Assembly: GCA_041390365.1 (NCBI GenBank)
Contig: JAWKQB010000001.1
Coordinates: forward strand, 806,001-870,000
DNA: 64,000 nucleotides
Reading direction: 5' to 3'
Origin: Syntrophotaleaceae bacterium
GTDB taxonomy: Bacteria; Desulfobacterota; Desulfuromonadia; Desulfuromonadales; Syntrophotaleaceae
Below, piece by piece: positions 18,080 through 25,078 of the stretch (its first letter is position 1; the number at the start of each line of letters is the position of its first letter). Below the pieces are notes generated by a model that saw nothing but the letters and a program-made list of their open reading frames with translations, did no database searches and was not told where the DNA came from. The position numbers and the translations under genes are program-made.

Positions 18080-18958
18080 ATGATCAAAAGCATGACTGGG
18101 TTCGGCAAAGGGCAGGCTTCGGCCGGCAATGTCAACCTCACAGTGGAAGTGAAATCGGTCAATCACCGTTACGGGGATATCACCATCAAATTGCCCCGTT
18201 CTCTGATGGCGGCAGAAGGGGAGATCCGCAAGCGGGTGGGCGAGAGACTCAAGCGCGGGCGCATCGACGTCTATGTCAATTTGGACCAGGGCGCATCCGG
18301 CGGGAAAGTTCCCGTTCTCGACGGTACCCTGGCCGAAAATTATCTGCGTCTTTTTTCCCGTATGCAGGAGGAATATGGTCTTCAGGGCGGCATCACGCTT
18401 GCTTTGCTGGCCTCCCAAAAGGATGTGATCAGCCTGCAGGAGCTGGATCCCGACACGGAGGAGGTATGGGCAAGCCTCGACACGGCGCTCGACCTGGCTG
18501 TTGATGCCGTGGAAAAAATGCGTCGAACCGAGGGGGAAGCCACCGGTCGCGACATCGTTGCCCGGCTGGAGCTGCTGGAGGACCTGCTGAACGGTATCGA
18601 ACAGCGGGCGCCCCTCATCCCCAGGGAATGGCAGGGGAAACTCAAGGAGCGGTTGCAGAAGCTGGAAAACGGATTTGAAATCGATCCCCAGCGTATTGCC
18701 CAGGAGATTGCCCTGTTTGCCGATCGATGCGACATCAGCGAAGAAATTTCCCGATTCAAAAGCCATATGGAGCAGTTTCGGGCACTGCTGACCGCTCTTG
18801 AACCGGTCGGCCGGCAGCTGGATTTTCTCGTGCAGGAACTGAACCGGGAAGCCAACACCATGGGCTCCAAATCGAATGACGTGGAATTGACCCGCCATGT
18901 GGTCGCCGTCAAGGCCGAACTGGAAAAGATCCGCGAGCAGGTGCAGAATGTTGAGTGA
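18080..18958 (+). CDS. yicC: YicC/YloC family endoribonuclease
   Basis: A 292-residue protein with the N-terminal YicC domain (MIKSMTGFGKGQ at residue 1; VEVKSVNHRYGDI near 22) and C-terminal DUF1732 (EEISRFKSHMEQF near 220; LNREANTMGSKSND near 255). YicC of E. coli is an endoribonuclease acting on small RNAs. The gene precedes gmk and rpoZ, a conserved neighbourhood. The usual short remA/DUF370 gene between yicC and gmk is absent; only repeat arrays lie there. Confidence 0.92.
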   Translation: MIKSMTGFGKGQASAGNVNLTVEVKSVNHRYGDITIKLPRSLMAAEGEIRKRVGERLKRGRIDVYVNLDQGASGGKVPVLDGTLAENYLRLFSRMQEEYGLQGGITLALLASQKDVISLQELDPDTEEVWASLDTALDLAVDAVEKMRRTEGEATGRDIVARLELLEDLLNGIEQRAPLIPREWQGKLKERLQKLENGFEIDPQRIAQEIALFADRCDISEEISRFKSHMEQFRALLTALEPVGRQLDFLVQELNREANTMGSKSNDVELTRHVVAVKAELEKIREQVQNVE

Positions 18959-18980
18959 TGATGGCGAGGGCGGAAGGCAA

Positions 18981-19060
18981 GAGGGGTGAGGGGTGAGAGT
19001 GGAGTGAATTCTTCAGCTCGACCCTTGACCTGTTACGATTGACGTATTACGGATTACGGA
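18981..19060 (+). repeat. Two adjacent heptamer arrays (GGGGTGA, then ATTACGG) between yicC and gmk
   Basis: Bases 18983-19003 read GGGGTGA, GGGGTGA and GAGTGGA. Bases 19032-19059 read GTTACGA, TTGACGT, ATTACGG and ATTACGG, ending 7 bases before the gmk ATG. The 109-base gap is thus largely low-complexity 7-mers of two kinds. The GGGGTGA unit recurs after rel (22434-22468). The array takes the place where a gmk ribosome-binding site would be expected, and none is obvious. Confidence 0.75.
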
Positions 19061-19066
19061 CTTCAG

Positions 19067-19702
19067 ATGGACGAAAAATGGCGAGAGATCGAGCGCCGTC
19101 GGACCGGCATTTTGTTTGTCATTTCCGCGCCCTCAGGGGCCGGAAAGACATCTCTATGTCATGAAATAATTGACATTTTCCCGCGGATTCGGCACTCTGT
19201 TTCCTACACCACCCGGCCGCCAAGAGCCGGGGAGCGAAACGGGGTCGATTATCATTTTGTCGCCCCCGATATTTTTGCCCGGATGATTACCGAAGGCGCC
19301 TTTGTCGAATGGGCCGAAGTGCACGGCAATCGCTACGGTACGGCACGGGAAACCCTGGACCGGTCCCGGGAAGCCGGGTACGACGTGCTGCTGGATATCG
19401 ACTGTCAGGGGGCGGCGCAGCTCAAGAAAACCTGCCCCGAGGGAGTGTTCATTTTTATCCTGCCTCCCGATTTTGCAGAGCTCGAACGGCGTCTGCGCGG
19501 GCGCAACACCGATGCCTCCGAGGCGATCGAAAAGCGGCTGCAGAACGCCAGGCGGGAAATCAGGGAAATGGTATGGTACGATTACCTGGTGATCAATGAT
19601 GACTTCGACAGGGCCAGCCGGGAACTGCAGGCCATTCTCACCGCCGAGGGGTGCCGTACCGGGTTGCTGAAGGATAAGATGCTGAAGATTTTCGGCATGT
19701 AA
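19067..19702 (+). CDS. gmk: Guanylate kinase
   Basis: A 211-residue P-loop kinase that phosphorylates GMP to GDP. The P-loop is SAPSGAGKTSL near residue 21. The GMP-binding region has HSVSYTTRPPRAGERNGVDY near 44 and FVEWAEVHGNRYGT near 77. The lid RLRGRNTDASEAIEKRL is near 142 and the C-terminal DYLVINDD near 170 is conserved. Length is usual for the family. It stands between yicC and rpoZ. No clear ribosome-binding site precedes ATG 19067 because a heptamer array occupies that space. Confidence 0.96.
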   Translation: MDEKWREIERRRTGILFVISAPSGAGKTSLCHEIIDIFPRIRHSVSYTTRPPRAGERNGVDYHFVAPDIFARMITEGAFVEWAEVHGNRYGTARETLDRSREAGYDVLLDIDCQGAAQLKKTCPEGVFIFILPPDFAELERRLRGRNTDASEAIEKRLQNARREIREMVWYDYLVINDDFDRASRELQAILTAEGCRTGLLKDKMLKIFGM

Positions 19703-19743
19703 GGTGCAGCGAATAAACGTCAACTACTGACTCAAAAGTTTTG

Positions 19744-19770
19744 ACCACGAAGGTCACGAAGGCCACGAAG
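19744..19770. repeat. Three 9-bp repeats, unit RYCACGAAG, between gmk and rpoZ
   Basis: The units are ACCACGAAG, GTCACGAAG and GCCACGAAG, in exact tandem. From memory, CACGAAGG-type runs occur in intergenic DNA of several unrelated proteobacterial genomes. It lies just upstream of the proposed rpoZ promoter. Confidence 0.8.
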
Positions 19771-19779
19771 TTGTTCTTC

Positions 19780-19807
19780 TTGGTAAAAAAAACAGATGAC
19801 GCATAAT
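19780..19807 (+). promoter_or_regulatory. Candidate sigma-70-like promoter of rpoZ
   Basis: TTGGTA at 19780-19785 and CATAAT at 19802-19807 are separated by 16 bases, about 35 bases before the rpoZ ATG. Visual match only. Confidence 0.4.
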
Positions 19808-19842
19808 CGGATCATTCTTAACACCCGAAAAAGGAATAATTC

Positions 19843-20049
19843 ATGGCACGTATTACCGTAGAAGATTGTCTGCAGCAGATTCCCAATCGTTTTCTTCTGG
19901 TCATGGTCGCCTCCAAAAGGACCAAGCAGCTTTACAAGGGCGCCCAGCCGCTCATCGAAAACAGGTCCAACAACAAGAAGATCGTACATTGCCTGCGGGA
20001 AATCGCGGCAGGCAAGGTCGACTACGAAATACCGGTTCGCAAAAAGTGA
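19843..20049 (+). CDS. rpoZ: DNA-directed RNA polymerase omega subunit
   Basis: A 68-residue omega subunit. MARITVEDCLQQIPNRFLLV at the N-terminus and the later ASKRTKQL are the family core that clamps the beta-prime C-terminus. AAAGGA lies 7 bases upstream of ATG 19843. The usual third conserved helix ends in EIAAGKVDYE. It sits between gmk and rel as in related genomes; omega also forms part of a ppGpp-binding site in many proteobacteria, a sensible neighbour for rel. A hairpin terminator follows. Confidence 0.95.
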   Translation: MARITVEDCLQQIPNRFLLVMVASKRTKQLYKGAQPLIENRSNNKKIVHCLREIAAGKVDYEIPVRKK

Positions 20050-20129
20050 TGAGACAGCCGGCCGCAGGAACATCTTGCCGTCCGGATGTTTAACACCTGC
20101 CTGCAGTAGAAGTTTCTCCTGAATCAATT

Positions 20130-20160
20130 CCGGGAGGTTGTCTCTTCGGCAACCTCCCGG
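20130..20160 (+). terminator. Hairpin after rpoZ, probable intrinsic terminator
   Basis: Perfect 11-bp stem CCGGGAGGTTG (20130-20140) with CAACCTCCCGG (20150-20160) and a 9-base loop. The tail is not a clean U-run, so termination may be partial. A second, weaker hairpin CCGGA/TCCGG followed by six T lies at 20215-20238, before the chosen rel start. Confidence 0.55.
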
Positions 20161-20253
20161 TCCGGATTGTTCATGAAGACTTCCGACCCTGCGACGCGAA
20201 TACTCATGAATAAACCGGATGAAAGCTCCGGGTTTTTTGACCCTTTTCCCACC

Positions 20254-22419
20254 ATGCATTCTTCAGTACGCATAGACGATATCATTCAGCAGGTGCTCGC
20301 CTACAATCCCGGTGCGGATGTGGATGCCCTGCGCAAGGCCTATGTCTTCTGCGCCAAGGTTCATGGCGCCCGAACCCGCCGCCCCGGCGAGCCCTATCTT
20401 GCCGATGCCCTGGAAATTGCCCGGATCCTTGCCCGTTTGAAAACAGACGTGGCCACCATCATCAGCGGCATGCTGTACGATATCCTGGAACAGGAGCTCG
20501 CCCCGCCGGAGGAGTTGAAAAACCGTTTCGGTGAGGACATCGGACAGTTGATCGAGATCCTGACCAAGCTGGGCAAGATTACCTTTATCACCAGCGAGGA
20601 ACAGCAGGCCGAGAATTTCCGCAAGATGCTCCTGTCCATGGCCAGGGATATCCGGGTCGTGCTGGTGTTGCTGGCGGTGCGGCTCTACAACATGCGGGTT
20701 CTCGAGTATTTTCCGGTAGGCGACCAGCGCCGTTTCGCTCAGGAAACCCTGGAAATATATGCTCCACTCGCCAATCGCCTCGGTATCAGCTGGATCAAGT
20801 GCGAACTGGAGGATCTGGCCTTCCGCTACGTTCTGCCCGAAATTTTCTTCGAGCTGAAAGAGAAGGTTGCGCAGAATGAACAGGAACGGGCCGGATACGT
20901 CGAGGAGGTCAGGGAACTCATCGGTGAAAAGCTGCGCAGGCATCAGATTCGGGGGCAATGCTACGGGCGCTACAAGCATCTCTATTCCATCTATGGAAAG
21001 ATGGAGCGCCAGGGCATCGAATTCGAACAGGTCTACGATATTATCGCTTTTCGTGTGATCGTCGAGACGATTCAGGACTGCTACGCGGTGCTGGGGATCA
21101 TCCATGAAGCCTGGAAACCGATTCCGGGGCGTTTCAAGGATTACATCGCCATGCCCAAGGCCAATATGTACCAGTCGCTGCACACGACCGTGGTCGGACC
21201 TTACGGCGAGCGTATGGAAGTCCAGATCCGCACCGAGGAGATGCATCGGGTGGCGGAAGAAGGGATTGCCGCACACTGGAAGTACAAGGAGGGCAAGGCG
21301 GCCGCGGCCGTCGGCAGCGAGGGGGAACGGCAGCTCGGGTGGCTGCGCCAGATGCTCGAAGCCCAGCAGGACATGTCGGATTCAAAGGATTTTTCCGGAC
21401 CGCTGGAGGTGGATCTCTTTTCCGACGAGGTCTACGTCTTCACCCCCAAGGGAGAGGTCAAGGCCTTCCCCCGCGGCGCGACCACCATCGATTTTGCCTA
21501 CAGCGTGCACAGCCAGGTCGGCAACCGGTGCGTCGGAGCCCGGATCAACGGCAAGCTGGTGCCGCTGAAGACCGAAATGAAAAATGGGGATATCATTGAA
21601 GTCATCACCAGCCCCCATCAGACGCCGAGCAAGGATTGGCTGAAGTTTGTCAAAACCTCACGAGCGGCGGGGCGGATCCGGCAGTGGATCAAGACGGAAC
21701 AGCGGGAAAGGAATATCGAACTCGGCCGGGAACTGCTGGAAAAGCGTCTGCGCAAATACGGGTGCAGTCTGAAAAAAGTGCAGACCGGCAAGGAGATGGC
21801 CGCCGCCATGGCCGAATTGGGATACCATACCGCCGACGACCTGCTGGCGGCCATCGGGTATGGCAAACTGTCCCTGGGGCAGGTGGTGAGCAGGGTGGTT
21901 CCCGCGGAAAAGCTCAAACCCGCGCAGGAGGAAAAGGCACCCGCTGCCCAGGTTTCCGAGAAAACCGCCAAAAAGCCCTCCAGCACCATCAAGATCCAGG
22001 GGATCGATGACGTTCTGGTGCGTTTCGGCAAATGCTGCAACCCCCTGCCCGGAGACCCGATCGTCGGTTTCATTACCCGTGGACGGGGCATTACCGTGCA
22101 TAACGCCGATTGCCCAGCAGTGGCGAAGACCGATCCGGACCGGCAGGTCGAAGTGGAATGGGACCTGAAGAAGAAAACTTCCCATCCAGCCAAAATCCGG
22201 GTCTCTTCAAAAGACCAGAAGGGTATACTGGCCAATATCAGCAGCGCGGTATCCAACTGCGAGGCGAATATCGTCAGCGCCCAGGTCAGCACCTCGGGGG
22301 ACGGGCGAGCCGTCATCATTTTTTCCGTCGATGTGGCCGACCTCGAGCAGTTGAATCGCGTCATCAACTCGGTGCATCAGGTCAAGGGGGTTTTCAAGGT
22401 CGAGCGGATGAGGCATTAG
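20254..22419 (+). CDS. rel: RelA/SpoT homologue with intact (p)ppGpp synthetase and degenerate hydrolase site
   Basis: 721 residues from ATG 20254, where similarity to Rel begins (SSVRIDDIIQQVLAYNPGAD); in-frame ATGs at 20167 and 20206 lie among hairpins. Order: HD domain (about 30-180), synthetase (about 240-370), TGS (about 390-450), zinc-finger/helical region (CCNPLPGDPIVGF near 592) and C-terminal ACT. The synthetase is intact, with RFKDYIAMPKANMYQSLHTT and QIRTEEMHRVAEEGIAAHWK, and RFKD is the R-x-K-D form of bifunctional Rel/SpoT. In the HD domain the expected metal ligands are replaced: D51 for His, Y75 for the His of HD, V142 for Asp. Q80 replaces the Asp of the ED pair, and L139 and Y145 replace conserved Lys and His. 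Hydrolysis is therefore probably lost. Another hydrolase should exist elsewhere in the genome. Confidence 0.93.
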   Translation: MHSSVRIDDIIQQVLAYNPGADVDALRKAYVFCAKVHGARTRRPGEPYLADALEIARILARLKTDVATIISGMLYDILEQELAPPEELKNRFGEDIGQLIEILTKLGKITFITSEEQQAENFRKMLLSMARDIRVVLVLLAVRLYNMRVLEYFPVGDQRRFAQETLEIYAPLANRLGISWIKCELEDLAFRYVLPEIFFELKEKVAQNEQERAGYVEEVRELIGEKLRRHQIRGQCYGRYKHLYSIYGKMERQGIEFEQVYDIIAFRVIVETIQDCYAVLGIIHEAWKPIPGRFKDYIAMPKANMYQSLHTTVVGPYGERMEVQIRTEEMHRVAEEGIAAHWKYKEGKAAAAVGSEGERQLGWLRQMLEAQQDMSDSKDFSGPLEVDLFSDEVYVFTPKGEVKAFPRGATTIDFAYSVHSQVGNRCVGARINGKLVPLKTEMKNGDIIEVITSPHQTPSKDWLKFVKTSRAAGRIRQWIKTEQRERNIELGRELLEKRLRKYGCSLKKVQTGKEMAAAMAELGYHTADDLLAAIGYGKLSLGQVVSRVVPAEKLKPAQEEKAPAAQVSEKTAKKPSSTIKIQGIDDVLVRFGKCCNPLPGDPIVGFITRGRGITVHNADCPAVAKTDPDRQVEVEWDLKKKTSHPAKIRVSSKDQKGILANISSAVSNCEANIVSAQVSTSGDGRAVIIFSVDVADLEQLNRVINSVHQVKGVFKVERMRH

Positions 22420-22424
22420 GGGGT

Positions 22425-22482
22425 TCTTTGCAAGGCGTGAGGGGCGAGGTGTTAGGAGTGAGGGGTAACATCTTTGCAAGGC
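22425..22482 (+). repeat. GGGGTGA heptamer array flanked by 12-bp direct repeats
   Basis: TCTTTGCAAGGC occurs at 22425-22436 and again, identical, at 22471-22482. Between them 22434-22468 reads as five 7-bp units: GGCGTGA, GGGGCGA, GGTGTTA, GGAGTGA and GGGGTAA. The unit matches that between yicC and gmk. Identical flanking repeats could be a target-site duplication or a product of slippage or recombination. Confidence 0.8.
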
Positions 22483-22493
22483 AAAAGCCGTTC

Positions 22494-22523
22494 GATACAG
22501 ATACCGATTCCGATTCCGATATG
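22494..22523 (-). repeat. ATCGRN hexamer array upstream of ridA
   Basis: Plus-strand units are GATACA, GATACC, GATTCC, GATTCC and GATATG, which on the minus strand are ATCGGA/ATCGGT-type units. The same hexamer recurs at 29680, 34068, 49851 and 58665. The ridA ribosome-binding site starts about 20 bases further on. Confidence 0.8.
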
Positions 22524-22555
22524 GCGACTCTGAGGCACTCACTGGAGGTAGGGAT

Positions 22556-22945
22556 ATGGAGAAAATCGAAACTGATCTGGCGCCTGCCGCGATAGGGCCC
22601 TATTCGCAGGCAGTCAGGGCTGGTGATCTGGTGTTTTTTTCCGGGCAGATTCCCCTCGATCCCCAAAGCGGGGAACTGGTGGGAGACAGGATCGAGGAAC
22701 AGACCGAACGGGTGATGCAGAACATTCGCGCCGTTCTGGAAGAGGCCGGCCTCGATTTTTCGGCGGTGGTCAAAACGACCATCTACCTGACCGATCTGAG
22801 ACATTTTGCCGTAGTCAATGCCGTATACGGCCGGTATTTCGAAGCTATCCCTCCGGCAAGGGCGACGGTCCAGGTCGCGGCACTGCCCAGAGGCGCACTG
22901 GTGGAGATCGAAGGAATTGCCTGGACAGGCAGGGGACAGGAGTAA
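22556..22945 (+). CDS. ridA: RidA family reactive-intermediate deaminase
   Basis: A 129-residue YjgF/YER057c/UK114 protein that hydrolyses reactive enamine/imine intermediates such as 2-aminoacrylate to keto acids and ammonia. Signature stretches are AAIGPYSQAVRAGDLVFFSG at residues 11-30, the conserved arginine in PPARATVQVAALPRGALVEI near 101-120, and a C-terminal glutamate. It acts as a cytosolic trimer. GGAGGTAGGG lies just upstream of ATG 22556. It follows rel, separated by two repeat arrays, and ends at a bidirectional terminator shared with rpmB. Confidence 0.95.
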   Translation: MEKIETDLAPAAIGPYSQAVRAGDLVFFSGQIPLDPQSGELVGDRIEEQTERVMQNIRAVLEEAGLDFSAVVKTTIYLTDLRHFAVVNAVYGRYFEAIPPARATVQVAALPRGALVEIEGIAWTGRGQE

Positions 22946-22976
22946 GGCCAATGGGGACAACCAGCCCCTGAAGTAG

Positions 22977-23013
22977 AAAAAGCAGGAAGCCTCCAGGCCT
23001 CCTGCTTTTTTGC
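22977..23013. terminator. Bidirectional intrinsic terminator between ridA and rpmB
   Basis: The stem AAAAAGCAGGA-GCC pairs with GGC-TCCTGCTTTTTT around a short loop. The plus strand ends in T6 and the minus strand in T5, so it can stop both convergent genes. Confidence 0.88.
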
Positions 23014-23041
23014 AGCAGCTATCGCGAATCTGTTGTGGGAA

Positions 23042-23233
23042 TCAAACCGCTTTGGTGACCGCTCCCGAGCGCAGGCAGCGGGTGCAGACCTTGATGGACT
23101 GAACCTTGCCCTTGTAATGGGCTCTCACTTTCTGGAGGTTCGGGTACCATACTTTTCTGGTCTTGTTCTGTGCATGGCTGACGTTGTTGCCGGCCGACGG
23201 TCTTTTCCCACATACTTCACAAACTCTGGCCAT
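23042..23233 (-). CDS. rpmB: 50S ribosomal protein L28
   Basis: A 63-residue L28 of the zinc-ribbon (C+) form. CEVCGKRP at residues 5-12 and CTRCLRSG at 51-58 supply two CxxC pairs. NVSHAQNKTRKVWYPNLQKV is the family core. ATG is preceded by AGGAGGTAATTCGTA. It is transcribed alone, convergent with ridA, with its own promoter upstream. Confidence 0.97.
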   Translation of the reverse strand: MARVCEVCGKRPSAGNNVSHAQNKTRKVWYPNLQKVRAHYKGKVQSIKVCTRCLRSGAVTKAV

Positions 23234-23266
23234 TACGAATTACCTCCTGGAAATTTAGAGCTCCTA

Positions 23267-23295
23267 AAACTAGCATGCTTTCAATGCGGTTGCAA
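23267..23295 (-). promoter_or_regulatory. Candidate promoter of rpmB
   Basis: On the minus strand TTGCAA (23295-23290) and TAGTTT (23272-23267) are separated by 17 bases, about 35 bases before the rpmB start. Confidence 0.4.
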
Positions 23296-23350
23296 ACCTT
23301 TTTTCCTTTTCACCTCTTTTTTCCCATATCCCCTGTCGTGCTGCCGTTGC

Positions 23351-24613
23351 TCAGAGTGCCTGTTTGAGGACCGCCCGGCATGTCAGCCAGGTGGTCAGGG
23401 GAAAGTGGATGTCGAACAGGCCTTCGCCGGCAATGGAATTTGCTCCCAACAGGATGCCCGGTACCACCCGGCTCGGACCAAACCTCACAGGTGCTGCCTC
23501 TGCCCGGGAAGCGGCGGCCGGTCGCCGGCGCTTTTCCAGGCGATATTCCGAAAAGGGAAGCAGCGGTTCGAGCCGAAGACGGAGTTCATGCTCCGAGATC
23601 AGGGGCCGGGACAGACTCCCGGCCTGTTCCACAACGATTTCCCGATTCTCAACCGGACTTGGAAAAAAGTTCAGCAGCAGAGCGGGGTCACCGGCCAGCA
23701 TCACATTCCGGGCCAGGAGTGAGGAAGGAACTGGCTGGATTCCCGAAAGATGCCAATATTCCCGGGTCGCGGAGAAACCCTGTATCGCCGGTTTCAGTTT
23801 ATCTGCCAGGAAAACAGGATCGATGAAACGGTCGATAATGAAACGATCGGCTCCCAGCCGGGTTCCGTCCCTGAGGGAGACTTCCCAGGGGCGTTTCCCT
23901 CCACCGTGGAGGGAGGCCAATTCGCCGAACGGTCGAACCTGAATTCCTGAATCTCTCAAGCGCCGCTCTGTTGCTGCTGCCAGTGCGGGGCCGTCGAAAA
24001 CCTGGGTCCGTGATGCGGCATGCCAGAAAAGGGCGGCCTCCCCTATGGTAAGGCGTTGCGGATCTGCCAGAGTCAAGCCGCAGAAGAGGGTCGACAGAAA
24101 TTGTCGTGCGGACTCATCGCTTATCCCCTTCAGAACTGAGGAAAATTGATGGCCCAGCCCCTTTCCGGCCAGGCCCTTCAAAAACAGGCTGCGGGAGTAG
24201 GCCAGACGGCCCTTCAAACCGAGGGAGGGGGGCGTGCGCAGGTTCAGCAGGAGCTCTTCCAGACGGCGGCCAGTGTGTTCCAATTCCCCAAGACGGTTGA
24301 GAACTGTCCGGCCCGGATTCGGCAGTTCCCGGAGCATTTCCTCTTCAAGAGAACGGGGACCGTGGACCTCGAGACGGACATCGGGAGTGATGACCTGAAA
24401 GCTGCGAGCCGAACGCAGGCTGCTGCCCGAGGGATCGACGACGGTCGCGATCCGAGCCATTACAGGTGTAGCGGGCAGAGCGGCGGGGACCGGGGAAGCG
24501 GGGGAATCAAGGATGAGGACACGCCGATTCCCGGCTGAAAGAGCCAGTGCCAGCATCCGGCCCGCGAGCCCTGTGCCGATGATGATCAGGTCGTAGAAAT
24601 GGGAACTTGTCAT
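23351..24613 (-). CDS. FAD/NAD(P)-binding oxidoreductase (protoporphyrinogen-oxidase/amine-oxidase-like)
   Basis: A 420-residue flavoprotein. The N-terminus YDLIIIGTGLAGRMLALALS is a GxGxxG dinucleotide-binding motif followed by an acidic strand end (RRVLILDSP). The C-terminus has GILLGANSIAGEGLFDIHF, resembling the FAD-closing motif of the NAD(P)-binding_8/amine oxidase superfamily. LKPAIQGFSATREYWHLSGI near 275 lies in the presumed substrate domain. Its substrate is unknown. It overlaps the DUF523 gene by 4 bases (ATGA) and ends the purM-purN-DUF523 transcription unit, but nothing links it to purine chemistry. Confidence 0.68.
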   Translation of the reverse strand: MTSSHFYDLIIIGTGLAGRMLALALSAGNRRVLILDSPASPVPAALPATPVMARIATVVDPSGSSLRSARSFQVITPDVRLEVHGPRSLEEEMLRELPNPGRTVLNRLGELEHTGRRLEELLLNLRTPPSLGLKGRLAYSRSLFLKGLAGKGLGHQFSSVLKGISDESARQFLSTLFCGLTLADPQRLTIGEAALFWHAASRTQVFDGPALAAATERRLRDSGIQVRPFGELASLHGGGKRPWEVSLRDGTRLGADRFIIDRFIDPVFLADKLKPAIQGFSATREYWHLSGIQPVPSSLLARNVMLAGDPALLLNFFPSPVENREIVVEQAGSLSRPLISEHELRLRLEPLLPFSEYRLEKRRRPAAASRAEAAPVRFGPSRVVPGILLGANSIAGEGLFDIHFPLTTWLTCRAVLKQAL

Positions 24614-25077
24614 GGCTGCCGTCGAGATTGCAGATCCTCTTCACTGAGGATTCTTACTCCATGACGGAGGAGCAGGGCGGTGGTCACCCCCTGTCCGGAC
24701 ACGATCCGCTCCCCCAGATAGACCTGACGAACGCCGCAGGACGGGCTGCGTTCCTTGAACAAAGCTTCCCGGCATCCCGTCAGGCGGCAGACCTTCAAGG
24801 TCTCCTCGGCGCCTCTGACGAAAGGCACCGTGACCTCCCTGCCGTCGGCAAGGAGCAGGGAGCCCGTGCCGTCAAGGACATCCGAACCAGTTCCCGTGCA
24901 GAAAGAGCTTTGCAGTCGGGGAGTCGGCAATCCAGCCAGTTGCTCAGGACAAACGGGAATGGGGATCAGATCGTTGCTGCGGAGAAACTCCAAGCATCGG
25001 CTATTGCTTTTCGTCCCTCCGTCGTAACGTGTCGCCAGACCGAGCAGGCAGGCGCTGACCAGGATGGGACGGGGCAT
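24610..25077 (-). CDS. DUF523 domain-containing protein (YbbK-like)
   Basis: A 155-residue DUF523 protein recognised by SACLLGLATRYDGGTK near residue 8, PVCPEQLAGLPTPR near 40 and KERSPSCG near 108. Conserved cysteines in SACLLG, CPEQ and SPSCG suggest metal or thiol chemistry, but no activity is established to my knowledge. Start 25077 abuts the purN stop (one base apart) and the stop overlaps the flavoprotein start, so it is translated from the pur transcript. An upstream extension to 25248 would lie inside purN. Confidence 0.88.
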   Translation of the reverse strand: MPRPILVSACLLGLATRYDGGTKSNSRCLEFLRSNDLIPIPVCPEQLAGLPTPRLQSSFCTGTGSDVLDGTGSLLLADGREVTVPFVRGAEETLKVCRLTGCREALFKERSPSCGVRQVYLGERIVSGQGVTTALLLRHGVRILSEEDLQSRRQP

Positions 25078-25078
25078 A

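Noticed and set aside
20167..20253. N-terminal extension of Rel from ATG 20167
   Set aside because: It has no ribosome-binding site, overlaps a terminator-like hairpin with T6 and shows no similarity to Rel N-termini.
17939..22523. Clustered short repeats as a possible CRISPR array
   Set aside because: Units are 6-9 bp without unique spacers of constant length, and no cas genes are present.
23033..23722. 229-codon plus-strand frame over rpmB and the flavoprotein
   Set aside because: It runs against the unmistakable L28 gene and its promoter, and its translation resembles no protein family.
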